Source of the DNA: CAJXNP01 sp050305935
GTDB taxonomy: Bacteria > Bacteroidota > Bacteroidia > Cytophagales > Cyclobacteriaceae
Length of the DNA stretch: 55,306 nt
Reading direction: 5' to 3'
Assembly: GCA_050305935.1 (NCBI GenBank)
Contig: JBNLGG010000022.1
Span: 1 to 55,306, forward strand
Positions 33,775-41,469 of this stretch are shown here, in pieces. Below the pieces are notes generated by a model. That model was given only the letters and a program-made list of their open reading frames with translations, was not told where the DNA came from and ran no database searches. A program made the position numbers and the translations under genes. How positions within the stretch are numbered: the first letter of the stretch is position 1; each line of letters opens with the position of its first letter.

Positions 33775-34980
33775 TTATGGAATCAACAATGAAGAGTCGC
33801 CATAGCTGAGAAAACGGTAATTTTTCTTTATTGCCTGATCATAGATTTCTTTCCAATTTTCTCCTACAAATGCTGAGATCAACAATAATAGAGTAGATTT
33901 TGGTAAATGAAAGTTGGTGATTAACCCCTTGCACAGGCGAAACGAATATCCGGGATAAATAAATATCTGGGTTTCAGCGCCCAGGTGTTCATCCCCCCTT
34001 CTTTCCAAGTAATCCAGAATAGCCGCTAAAGACACAGACGGATCAAACTCCGTGGCATGGTCTGTTTTATAAGGATAATCCTTAGAAATAAAAAACGGAT
34101 CTTCTTCACCAGACAATAATTTGACTCCGACCCAAAACAAACTCTCCAATATTCGCAACGAGGTAGTTCCAACACAGAATACTTCATTATGGTTCAAAAG
34201 ATTTTCCAGCGTTTTTTTAGTGATTACTATTTGTTCTGTATGCATTTCATGATCCCGATAATCACTTTCCTGAACCGGTTTAAATGTTCCTGCTCCCACA
34301 TGTAAAGTGGCAAAATCTATACAAACACCTTTATCTTTTAATTGATCGATCAAATGATCGGTGAAATGTAACCCGGCTGTGGGAGCAGCAACCGCACCTT
34401 TATGATGTGAATAAACGGTTTGATACCTTTCGTTATCGATATCTTCTTTTTCGCGATGCAAATAGGGAGGAATAGGAATCTTTCCGGCAAAATGGATTAT
34501 CTCAGCGAAGGAATACTCAGAATCCCAGGTAAACGCTACCTGATCGTTTGACGGGTCAACTAATTCAGCGCTTAACTTAATAACCCCATCACTTGTTTCT
34601 ATTGCTGAAACAAGTCGGTTTTGGGGTTTCCACTTCTTTTTATTTCCAATCGTGCACTTCCAGGTACAGCATCGCTTTGCTTTCATCGCAATGGCGACCT
34701 CTGAGCTAGGTAAAACAGGACTTAACAAAAACACTTCGATTTTTGCGCCTGTATCCTTAAAAAAATGAAGGCGAGCTTCTATTACCTTAGTATCATTAAA
34801 AAAGAGTAAACAACCGGAAGGGATTAAGTCGGGAATTTCTTTGAACATTTTATCCAAAACCTTTCCCTTATGATACACCAGCAATTTTGAATCATCCCTT
34901 TTTTCCAGAGGATATTTGGCTATCCTTTCATCTGGCAATGGGTAGTCATAATCCTTTGTCGAATACTTTTCATCCATCAT
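33775..34980 (-). CDS. QueA-family S-adenosylmethionine:tRNA ribosyltransferase-isomerase, long form
   Basis: The 401-residue protein shows the QueA motifs DYDYPLPDERIAKYPLEKRD, LFFNDTKVIEARL, the AAPTAGLHFT loop, HVGAGTFKPV, DHEMHTEQ, VGTTSLRILES and TNFHLPKSTLLLLISAFVG. QueA transfers and isomerises the ribosyl part of SAM onto preQ1 in tRNA to make epoxyqueuosine. It is about 50 residues longer than standard QueA (about 350), with extra sequence in the middle (KRCCTWKCTIGNKKKWKPQ), and Bacteroidota often carry such a long paralogue next to a canonical QueA elsewhere. No other queuosine genes are here, so a true QueA role is likely but not certain. Confidence 0.85.
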   Translation of the reverse strand: MMDEKYSTKDYDYPLPDERIAKYPLEKRDDSKLLVYHKGKVLDKMFKEIPDLIPSGCLLFFNDTKVIEARLHFFKDTGAKIEVFLLSPVLPSSEVAIAMKAKRCCTWKCTIGNKKKWKPQNRLVSAIETSDGVIKLSAELVDPSNDQVAFTWDSEYSFAEIIHFAGKIPIPPYLHREKEDIDNERYQTVYSHHKGAVAAPTAGLHFTDHLIDQLKDKGVCIDFATLHVGAGTFKPVQESDYRDHEMHTEQIVITKKTLENLLNHNEVFCVGTTSLRILESLFWVGVKLLSGEEDPFFISKDYPYKTDHATEFDPSVSLAAILDYLERRGDEHLGAETQIFIYPGYSFRLCKGLITNFHLPKSTLLLLISAFVGENWKEIYDQAIKKNYRFLSYGDSSLLIP

Positions 34981-35028
34981 GGGGCGAAATTATCAAATCG
35001 AATGGATTAAAGCGTTGACCTAATGGAG

Positions 35029-35742
35029 TTATTTGATGACCTTTCCCCTCATCACTTTCACAAGCGACCCCTCAGCCAAATAGGAAGAGTGTATATCCTG
35101 ATTTCTTAGAAAACCAAATTCTTCACCATAGATTCTATCAAAACTGACATCCACATAACATTTTCTCACAGGATATAATTGCCAGGAAGGATGAGCGACT
35201 TCATATTCGATTGTCTTACTTTTACCAGCATTAGCATAACCCCAGTAATGCTCTGTTATAAATTCTTCTTCACTACCAGCAGGGATATTAAATGGATGTT
35301 GGGAGGATTCAATCCAAATAGAATTCCACCGATATCTCCCCCAAAAATAAGCTATATTGAGTCTCTCTTTACTTTGAGCCCACTCATGCTTCATCAACAT
35401 CGTCTCATACTTCTCATTAAAAAGTTTATTTGCCACATAAGTAATTGCCTTTTTAGGCACTATTTCCTTAATGAAAACCACCCCCCTCTTTACCTCACCT
35501 GACTCGTCACGGTGCTTGACATAAAATCTCAGGTTAACTTCTTCAAAATTGATATGATATGGTATTTTAAATCCCATCACCCTGGTATTTAAAAACATAA
35601 AGCCCACCAGGCTCACAAAACAATTCCCGTTATAAAGGTCCAGCTCTGTTTTGTAGGGAATAAATGGTTTGAGTATTCCGGGGTCAACAATGTAGTTGAC
35701 AATAGCAAGTTTTCTCCATTCGGCCTTGAGGAATGTGGGCAT
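35029..35742 (-). CDS. DUF2071 domain-containing protein (YqjF-like)
   Basis: A 237-residue protein starting MPTFLKAEWRKLAIVNYIVD, with the DUF2071 hallmarks YNGNCFVSLVGFMFLNTRV, INFEEVNLRFYVKH and GVVFIKEIVPKKAITYVAN. The family is related to YqjF and is of unknown biochemical activity, perhaps an acetoacetate-decarboxylase-like fold. It is transcribed with the FAD oxidoreductase upstream, six bases apart. Confidence 0.9.
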   Translation of the reverse strand: MPTFLKAEWRKLAIVNYIVDPGILKPFIPYKTELDLYNGNCFVSLVGFMFLNTRVMGFKIPYHINFEEVNLRFYVKHRDESGEVKRGVVFIKEIVPKKAITYVANKLFNEKYETMLMKHEWAQSKERLNIAYFWGRYRWNSIWIESSQHPFNIPAGSEEEFITEHYWGYANAGKSKTIEYEVAHPSWQLYPVRKCYVDVSFDRIYGEEFGFLRNQDIHSSYLAEGSLVKVMRGKVIK

Positions 35743-35748
35743 AATTCA

Positions 35749-37110
35749 TCAATGATCTTCTAAAATGCTTTCCAATCGGACAGGTCTTTTTTCTTCAATC
35801 CATTCGCGGTAATTTCCTTTGTAACCCGTCAGATGGTGCAATTCAGATATTTTCTTTTTTATATTTCCCAATGTTTCAATGGACAAAAAACGTTGTCTGG
35901 TGATGGTAGACGCAATTTCGCTGATCTGCTTTTCTACACCTCCCTCTACTCCCCTTAACCACTTTTGATAGTCTTCTTCCATCCAATGGAAGTGATGGTC
36001 CATAACGTCTAAGGTAACATATTTGCCATGCTCCAGGGATTCTTTGATATTTCCCCTGCCTGTGACAGCATTTCCCAGAGCAAACACATTCTCAAAACCG
36101 TCTATCCTGCAACTCTCTTCACTCGCCAATTTAAACAAATTGCCTTCCTGTGGTATTCCATCAATTTTTTCCGGCATAGAGCCAATAGATGAAATTACGA
36201 GCTCAGTCTTTTGTTCAATAAACTCCCCTTCTACCGGTATAGCCTTCTCACCCACTATTTTAGTTTTTTGAAAAACTATTCCCTTCAATCCTCCATTTTC
36301 GACAATTTTTTCATGAGGTACTGCACACGGCTGAAAGTTGAACAAGTATTTTTGAACAAAATTCTCAAGTATCTTCTGGTTCACACTTTCTGCCTTGGCG
36401 ATATGCTCCGGAGTATCCCTGGGAAAAGTAGATAAAGGCATATGTTTTGCCTCGCGCCTATAGTATAATGTGCAACCCTTTAAGCCGAGATCATCCATTG
36501 TAAGGTGATGTTCATCGAGAACTTTTGCTATGCTCCTTTCAAGTGTGAACATATCTGCATCTATCCCCCGTCCCTTCAATGCTTTCTGCACGGTCTCGAT
36601 CATGACCACTTTTACCACATCGAGCGAGGCCAAACCTCCTCCCACAACGATCGCTCCGTCAGGTATTTCATAGGCTTGCCCTTGGTATCCGGATTCGTGA
36701 TAGTGGTTAAACCAATGAATAAAGGGATTTTGGTAAACCAGCCCCTTATCAACGTAGTCGTCAATCCCCATGATTGGTAATGATCGGTCTTTCCAGGCGC
36801 CGGTTGCCAATAAAACAGCAGAAAATCCCCAATTTGCTGCGATGTCATTGAAATCCAATTCCTTGCCCAGTCGAACCCCCGGAATGAAAGTTATATTCTC
36901 GTGGCTCAATTTATCATCAATGGTAGCCTCCTCTTTGTCCCTTAGCTTGGCATGCCACTTTGGTAAACCATCTTCGATTTTTCCGTATGGCAAATAATTC
37001 TGATCAAATACGGCCACTCTAAATCCTCTTTCAGCCAGGAGGTGTGCTGCTTCTGACCCTGAAACTGATCCGCCAAAAATTGCGACGTAATGATGACCGG
37101 AATCTTCCAT
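35749..37110 (-). CDS. FAD/NAD(P)-dependent oxidoreductase, ferredoxin-NADP reductase-like
   Basis: A 453-residue two-dinucleotide-domain flavoprotein. The FAD-binding start HHYVAIFGGSVSGSEAAHLL carries a slightly unusual GGSVSGS loop, followed by the YGKIEDGLPKWHAKL helix, typical of the adrenodoxin reductase/glutamate synthase small-subunit group. A second Rossmann motif, AIVVGGGLASLDVVKV, binds NADPH, and the closing FENVFALGNAVTGRGNIKESLEHG is the usual FAD-contact end. The electron acceptor is unknown; ferredoxin is a plausible partner. First gene of the pair with the DUF2071 protein, divergent from mnmA. Confidence 0.85.
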   Translation of the reverse strand: MEDSGHHYVAIFGGSVSGSEAAHLLAERGFRVAVFDQNYLPYGKIEDGLPKWHAKLRDKEEATIDDKLSHENITFIPGVRLGKELDFNDIAANWGFSAVLLATGAWKDRSLPIMGIDDYVDKGLVYQNPFIHWFNHYHESGYQGQAYEIPDGAIVVGGGLASLDVVKVVMIETVQKALKGRGIDADMFTLERSIAKVLDEHHLTMDDLGLKGCTLYYRREAKHMPLSTFPRDTPEHIAKAESVNQKILENFVQKYLFNFQPCAVPHEKIVENGGLKGIVFQKTKIVGEKAIPVEGEFIEQKTELVISSIGSMPEKIDGIPQEGNLFKLASEESCRIDGFENVFALGNAVTGRGNIKESLEHGKYVTLDVMDHHFHWMEEDYQKWLRGVEGGVEKQISEIASTITRQRFLSIETLGNIKKKISELHHLTGYKGNYREWIEEKRPVRLESILEDH

Positions 37111-37420
37111 TTTGTATAATGTTTCTTGTTTTCAATTCAATCGGAGCTAAAAGCCTTCCAGATGAATTTCGAAGCATTTAGCAATTCTTTATTAATGTAG
37201 CAGTATTTTTTTAAATTTAAAAAAGCGCTGATCTTCGAAAGCATATGGTTTATCAAAATCGTAAAGATCATTGTCTCGCTGCTTTGTGTCTATGACTTGA
37301 CATGTGAGGCCAACGGCTTTTTTATTGTACGGATTTACTTTATTTTTGCAAATTGTTTATTCGGGCAGTCCGGATAAATCTGTAAAAGTCAGGCTTTTAA
37401 CCTGATGAAAAAACAATAAC
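37111..37420. other. Divergent intergenic region of the FAD oxidoreductase and mnmA genes
   Basis: No gene is seen. TATTTTTG at 37341-37348 fits the TAnnTTTG Bacteroidota -7 element and would place the mnmA start point near 37355, but a matching -33 element at 19 bases is not clear. A small hairpin TCAGG(N6-7)CCTGA precedes the mnmA ATG. The remaining sequence is AT-rich. Confidence 0.35.
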
Positions 37421-38536
37421 ATGAGCAAAAAAGGAAGGGTTTTAGTGGCGATGAGCGGAGGGATTGATAGTTCCCTGGCCGCTGTGTTACTTCACGAACA
37501 AGGCTACGAAGTAATCGGAATGACAATGAAAACCTGGGATTATGTATCCTCGGGTTCCTCCAAAAAAGAAACGGGATGCTGTAGCCTGGACTCCATCAAT
37601 GACGCTAGAAACATTGCTGTAAACCTGGGATTTCCCCATTATATTCTCGACATAAGGGAGGAATTTGGTGACTATGTAATCAATCATTTCACCAATGAAT
37701 ACATCGCCGGGAGAACGCCCAATCCTTGCGTTTTATGTAATACCCACATAAAATGGGATGCCCTCTTGCGTCGGGCAGACAAACTGGGATGTAATTATAT
37801 TGCCACTGGGCACTATGCTAACGTTCGGCAAGAAAATGGACGGCATATTATCTCAAAGGGGATTGACTTGACAAAAGACCAATCATATGCTCTCTGGGGT
37901 GTTTCACAGCAAAGCCTGAGCAGAACGATTCTTCCCCTTGGCGGGCTCACAAAAAAGGAAATCAGGGAAATGGCAGTAGAAAGGGGATTTGTTGATTTAG
38001 TCAATAAGTCGGAATCCTACGAAATCTGTTTTGTCCCGGACAATGACTATCGTGGATTTTTGAAAAGAAGAGTACCCACCCTCGAAGAGCAAGTCAAAGG
38101 CGGTGAATTCATACTTGAAGACGGAACGATTGTTGGCAAGCATGAAGGGTACCCTTTTTACACTGTGGGTCAGCGAAAAGGCTTAGGTATTGCTTTAGGC
38201 TATCCCGTGTATGTTACTGAAATAAAAAAAGAAAAAAATCAAGTTGTTTTAGGTACCTTTGATGAATTAGCCAGGGATGGCATGTATGTCCGGCAGTTGA
38301 TAATGGGAAAATACGATACCATTGAAGGGGAGAGAAAAGATACCGTTACGAAAGTGAGGTACAATGACGCCGGTACTCCTGCCATCATCGAGCAGGCGGG
38401 TGACACAATGAAAGTGTTTTTTGGCAAGGGAGTCTCTGCCATTGCTCCAGGTCAGGCAGCGGTTTTTTATGAAGGAAATGATGTGGTTGGTGGAGGATGG
38501 ATTCATTCAAGTTTTAGACAGCATGCGGTGGTTTAA
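37421..38536 (+). CDS. mnmA: tRNA-specific 2-thiouridylase MnmA
   Basis: MnmA makes the 2-thio group of wobble uridine 34 in tRNA for Lys, Glu and Gln, using ATP to adenylate U34 and a persulfide on a Cys. The 371-residue protein has the PP-loop SGGIDSSLAA at the start, the GCCSLDSINDAR segment, the catalytic Cys of RTPNPCVLCNTHIKW (Cys106, with an extra Cys103) and the partner Cys203 in ESYEICFVPD. The central and C-terminal beta-barrel domains end with GKGVSAIAPGQAAVFYEGNDVVGGGWI, as usual. It opens a chain of overlapping genes on the plus strand. Confidence 0.96.
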   Translation: MSKKGRVLVAMSGGIDSSLAAVLLHEQGYEVIGMTMKTWDYVSSGSSKKETGCCSLDSINDARNIAVNLGFPHYILDIREEFGDYVINHFTNEYIAGRTPNPCVLCNTHIKWDALLRRADKLGCNYIATGHYANVRQENGRHIISKGIDLTKDQSYALWGVSQQSLSRTILPLGGLTKKEIREMAVERGFVDLVNKSESYEICFVPDNDYRGFLKRRVPTLEEQVKGGEFILEDGTIVGKHEGYPFYTVGQRKGLGIALGYPVYVTEIKKEKNQVVLGTFDELARDGMYVRQLIMGKYDTIEGERKDTVTKVRYNDAGTPAIIEQAGDTMKVFFGKGVSAIAPGQAAVFYEGNDVVGGGWIHSSFRQHAVV

Positions 38537-39212
38537 GTTCCTGATTTTATTAGTATTATTTAATTGCCAAACAGCGGAAGATAATGTAAATCCATCAGAA
38601 CTGGGCTATACCTATTTTCCATTGGAAGTAGGAAATTACAAGATTTATCAAATAAACAGTGTTCAGCATTTTTTTAGCTCTGCTCCCGACACCATCAACT
38701 ACCAGCTTTTAGAAAAAACCAGCGAGCAATTTACCGACCTATCCGGAAACATATCATTTAAAGTTGAGCGTTTTAAGCGATCGAATCCTAACGATGACTG
38801 GCAAATTGATTCAGTGTGGGTAGGCCGCAAAGACACCTACACAGCAACGATGGTGGAACACAATATCCCCATTATTAAACTTTCCTTTCCCATAGAGGAA
38901 AAGAGGACCTGGGATGCTAATAGCTTGAACGACAAACCGGAGGATCTTTTTGAGTTAAGGAATGTGAATAAAAAATTTCAACTCAACAATGATTTTATAT
39001 TTGATAAAACTGCGACCGTTATACAGGATTCGGTGACCGACAATATCTTATTTAAGAATATCAAAAAAGAAATTTTTTCTGATAGCATCGGACTAATTTA
39101 TAAAGAAATGACGTTATTGAATTTTTGCGCGGATGTAGAATGCGTTGGTCAGGACATCATAGAAACGGGAATCGAGTACAAACAATGGATTATAGAATAT
39201 GGGAAGGAATAG
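38523..39212 (+). CDS. Hypothetical lipoprotein
   Basis: Starting at the ATG 38523 gives MRWFKFLILLVLFNC, a clean signal peptide with a lipobox Cys near residue 15; the start overlaps the mnmA end by 14 bases. The body of about 215 residues is beta-rich and includes GYTYFPLEVGNYKIYQINSV, which resembles secreted Bacteroidota proteins with periplasmic beta-sandwich folds. I cannot assign a function. Overlaps the following subtilase gene by 14 bases, suggesting translational coupling. Confidence 0.78.
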   Translation: MRWFKFLILLVLFNCQTAEDNVNPSELGYTYFPLEVGNYKIYQINSVQHFFSSAPDTINYQLLEKTSEQFTDLSGNISFKVERFKRSNPNDDWQIDSVWVGRKDTYTATMVEHNIPIIKLSFPIEEKRTWDANSLNDKPEDLFELRNVNKKFQLNNDFIFDKTATVIQDSVTDNILFKNIKKEIFSDSIGLIYKEMTLLNFCADVECVGQDIIETGIEYKQWIIEYGKE

Positions 39213-40803
39213 CTTTTTGTTACTACTATTATTACTTACAACAAGTACACTATTTGCCGAGGAAAACATCTATTTTGTACGTTTTAAAGACAAAGCCAAT
39301 TCAACGTATAATGTGAATAACCCACAGGCTTTTTTAAGCCAAAGGGCGATTGATAGAAAATCGCAATTTAATATTCCCATCATCAATGAAGATTTACCTG
39401 TAAATAGCCAATACATTGAGACCCTGAAAAGCAATTACGCCATTGATGTGCTATTCCCATCCAAATGGCTTAATGGCCTGCTAGTCAAGGCAGAAATGGA
39501 AGAAAGCCTGAAATTACTTGGCGAAACATTTGTTGTGTCCGTGGAGCAGGTAGCCATTGGAACCCAGATCCCTTCTTCCGAAAAAAGCAGCGGCTCGAAT
39601 ACAGCAGGCATAACAAATTCCCTGCAAAACAGGATGATTGGCATACCCGATATGCATGCGAGGGGATACACCGGCAAAGGCATGTTAATTGCGATCTTTG
39701 ATTCTGGTTTTTCGCATGTCGACAATTCAACTTATTACAAACACGTCTTTTCCAATGATCAAATAGTTTTTACAAGGGATTTTGTCGGAAAGTCCGATAA
39801 TGTGTATCAATATGATATTCATGGAAGCAGGGCATTCTCTACTTTCGCCGCATATAAAGAGGACGTCTATGAAGGGCCGGCCTATGATGCTGACTTTGTG
39901 TTGTGCGTTACTGAAAATATTGCCAGCGAATATCGGGTGGAAGAATATAACTGGTTAATCGCAGCAGAATTGGCCGATAGCCTGGGCGTAGACATCATCA
40001 GTTCTTCATTGGCATATACAGATTTTGACCATCCAGGCATGAGTTACACATACTCTGATCTCGATGGAAAAACAACGGTAATAACCCGGGCGGCTAAGAT
40101 TGCTGCAAAAAAGGGAATGGTAGTTGTCGTCAGTGCTGGAAATGATGGAAATAAGGCTTGGAAATATATCAATGCACCATCGGACGCAGATTCAATCCTC
40201 TCGGTAGGGTCAGTTAATCTCGATATGACGCGATCTTCCTTTAGTTCTTTCGGCCCCACTGCTGACGGACGAATAAAACCTGATCTATGTGCCCTGGGAA
40301 AAGATGTAGTGACTGTGACTGGTGAAAACCTGGCGACACCCGATGGGACATCGTTTTCTGCGCCTCAGGTCAGCGGCCTGGTAGCTGGTTTTTGGCAAGC
40401 CTTTCCAGAACTAACAGCACAAGAAGTGATTGAAATATTGAAAGCCACAGCCTCAAACAAAGATGCTCCCGATACTTTAATCGGGTACGGCGTTCCTAAT
40501 TTTACCGCGGCATATAATAAAGCGGCTGACGTAAGTGAAACCACGGAAGAAACATTTGTCGTGTATCCTAACCCGGTAGATGGAACGAAGGTCTTAGTTG
40601 CGTCATCCGGCTTCCTCGATATAGGAAAGGTAAATATAAGTTTCATCGACTTTAAGGGCGCTTTTATTAAATCAATGGAAATGCAGGTTTTTAGTAAAAA
40701 TGAAACCTTGGAAATAGATGTGTCAGATCTTCGTCAGGGCTATTACCTGGCGGAGTTTAATGTGCACAATAAAAGTAAAATTGTTAAACTAGTTGTACTG
40801 TAA
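39199..40803 (+). CDS. S8 family subtilisin-like protease with type IX secretion tail
   Basis: A 534-residue secreted subtilase: signal peptide LLLLLLLTTSTLFA, a propeptide-like region of about 130 residues (YFVRFKDKA; LSQRAIDRK), and a catalytic domain with Asp168 in IAIFDSGFSH, His208 in DIHGSRAFS and Ser385 in DGTSFSAPQVSGL, with the oxyanion Asn in VVVSAGNDGN. The C-terminal about 75 residues, VVYPNPVDG through VKLVVL, are a type A T9SS sorting domain, so it should be exported through the type IX system and bound to the surface. Overlaps the upstream lipoprotein gene by 14 bases. The His motif HGSRAFS is a variant of HGT. Confidence 0.93.
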   Translation: MGRNSFLLLLLLLTTSTLFAEENIYFVRFKDKANSTYNVNNPQAFLSQRAIDRKSQFNIPIINEDLPVNSQYIETLKSNYAIDVLFPSKWLNGLLVKAEMEESLKLLGETFVVSVEQVAIGTQIPSSEKSSGSNTAGITNSLQNRMIGIPDMHARGYTGKGMLIAIFDSGFSHVDNSTYYKHVFSNDQIVFTRDFVGKSDNVYQYDIHGSRAFSTFAAYKEDVYEGPAYDADFVLCVTENIASEYRVEEYNWLIAAELADSLGVDIISSSLAYTDFDHPGMSYTYSDLDGKTTVITRAAKIAAKKGMVVVVSAGNDGNKAWKYINAPSDADSILSVGSVNLDMTRSSFSSFGPTADGRIKPDLCALGKDVVTVTGENLATPDGTSFSAPQVSGLVAGFWQAFPELTAQEVIEILKATASNKDAPDTLIGYGVPNFTAAYNKAADVSETTEETFVVYPNPVDGTKVLVASSGFLDIGKVNISFIDFKGAFIKSMEMQVFSKNETLEIDVSDLRQGYYLAEFNVHNKSKIVKLVVL

Positions 40804-41469
40804 ATGCCCGTAATTGCCCCATCAATCCTGAATGCCGACTATGGCCATCTGGCGGATGAAATTGAAATGCTAACCAAAAGTGATGCCGAATGGATCCATC
40901 TTGACGTGATGGACGGACAGTTTGTGCCCAACATTTCTTTTGGTATCCCCATTGTTCAAACCGTCAGGAGCCTGACCAACAAATTCCTCGACACTCATTT
41001 AATGATCAAAAATCCCGATCTTTTCATCGAAGCCTTCAGGGAAGCAGGATCAGATGGTATTACGGTACATATCGAGGCCGACCACGATCTTCGAAGCACT
41101 TTGATGAAAATTGGTGAACTGGGCTGCAGAAGGGGAATTTCCATTAATCCGGAAACGCCTATTGAATCATTGTATCCATTTCTTGACGTAGCGGATATGG
41201 TACTGGTAATGTGTATCAATCCGGGCTTTGGTGGTCAAAAATTTATGCCGATAACTTTCGAACGCGTGAAGCAATTGAAGAATTACATTACTCAGCATAA
41301 CCTGGACATTTTAATTGAAGTAGATGGCGGGGTAAATACCGAAAATGCAGGAAAGTTGATCGAAAGTGGTGTGGATGCATTGGTGGTGGGTAGTTTTATT
41401 TTTAGGTCAGACAAGCCACGAGAAACTATAAAAAATCTCAAAGATATTGCCATGCAGCATGCATTATAG
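40804..41469 (+). CDS. rpe: Ribulose-phosphate 3-epimerase
   Basis: A 221-residue TIM-barrel epimerase interconverting ribulose 5-phosphate and xylulose 5-phosphate. Motifs are SILNADYGHLADE, HLDVMDGQFVPNISFG with the metal/catalytic Asp, THLMIKNPD, CINPGFGGQKFMP, and EVDGGVNTENAGKLIESGVD, which carries the second catalytic Asp. Its ATG follows directly after the protease stop codon (TAAATG) and its end overlaps the TonB receptor gene, placing a central pentose-phosphate enzyme inside an envelope-protein chain. A transaldolase gene lies 9 kb further on. Confidence 0.96.
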   Translation: MPVIAPSILNADYGHLADEIEMLTKSDAEWIHLDVMDGQFVPNISFGIPIVQTVRSLTNKFLDTHLMIKNPDLFIEAFREAGSDGITVHIEADHDLRSTLMKIGELGCRRGISINPETPIESLYPFLDVADMVLVMCINPGFGGQKFMPITFERVKQLKNYITQHNLDILIEVDGGVNTENAGKLIESGVDALVVGSFIFRSDKPRETIKNLKDIAMQHAL

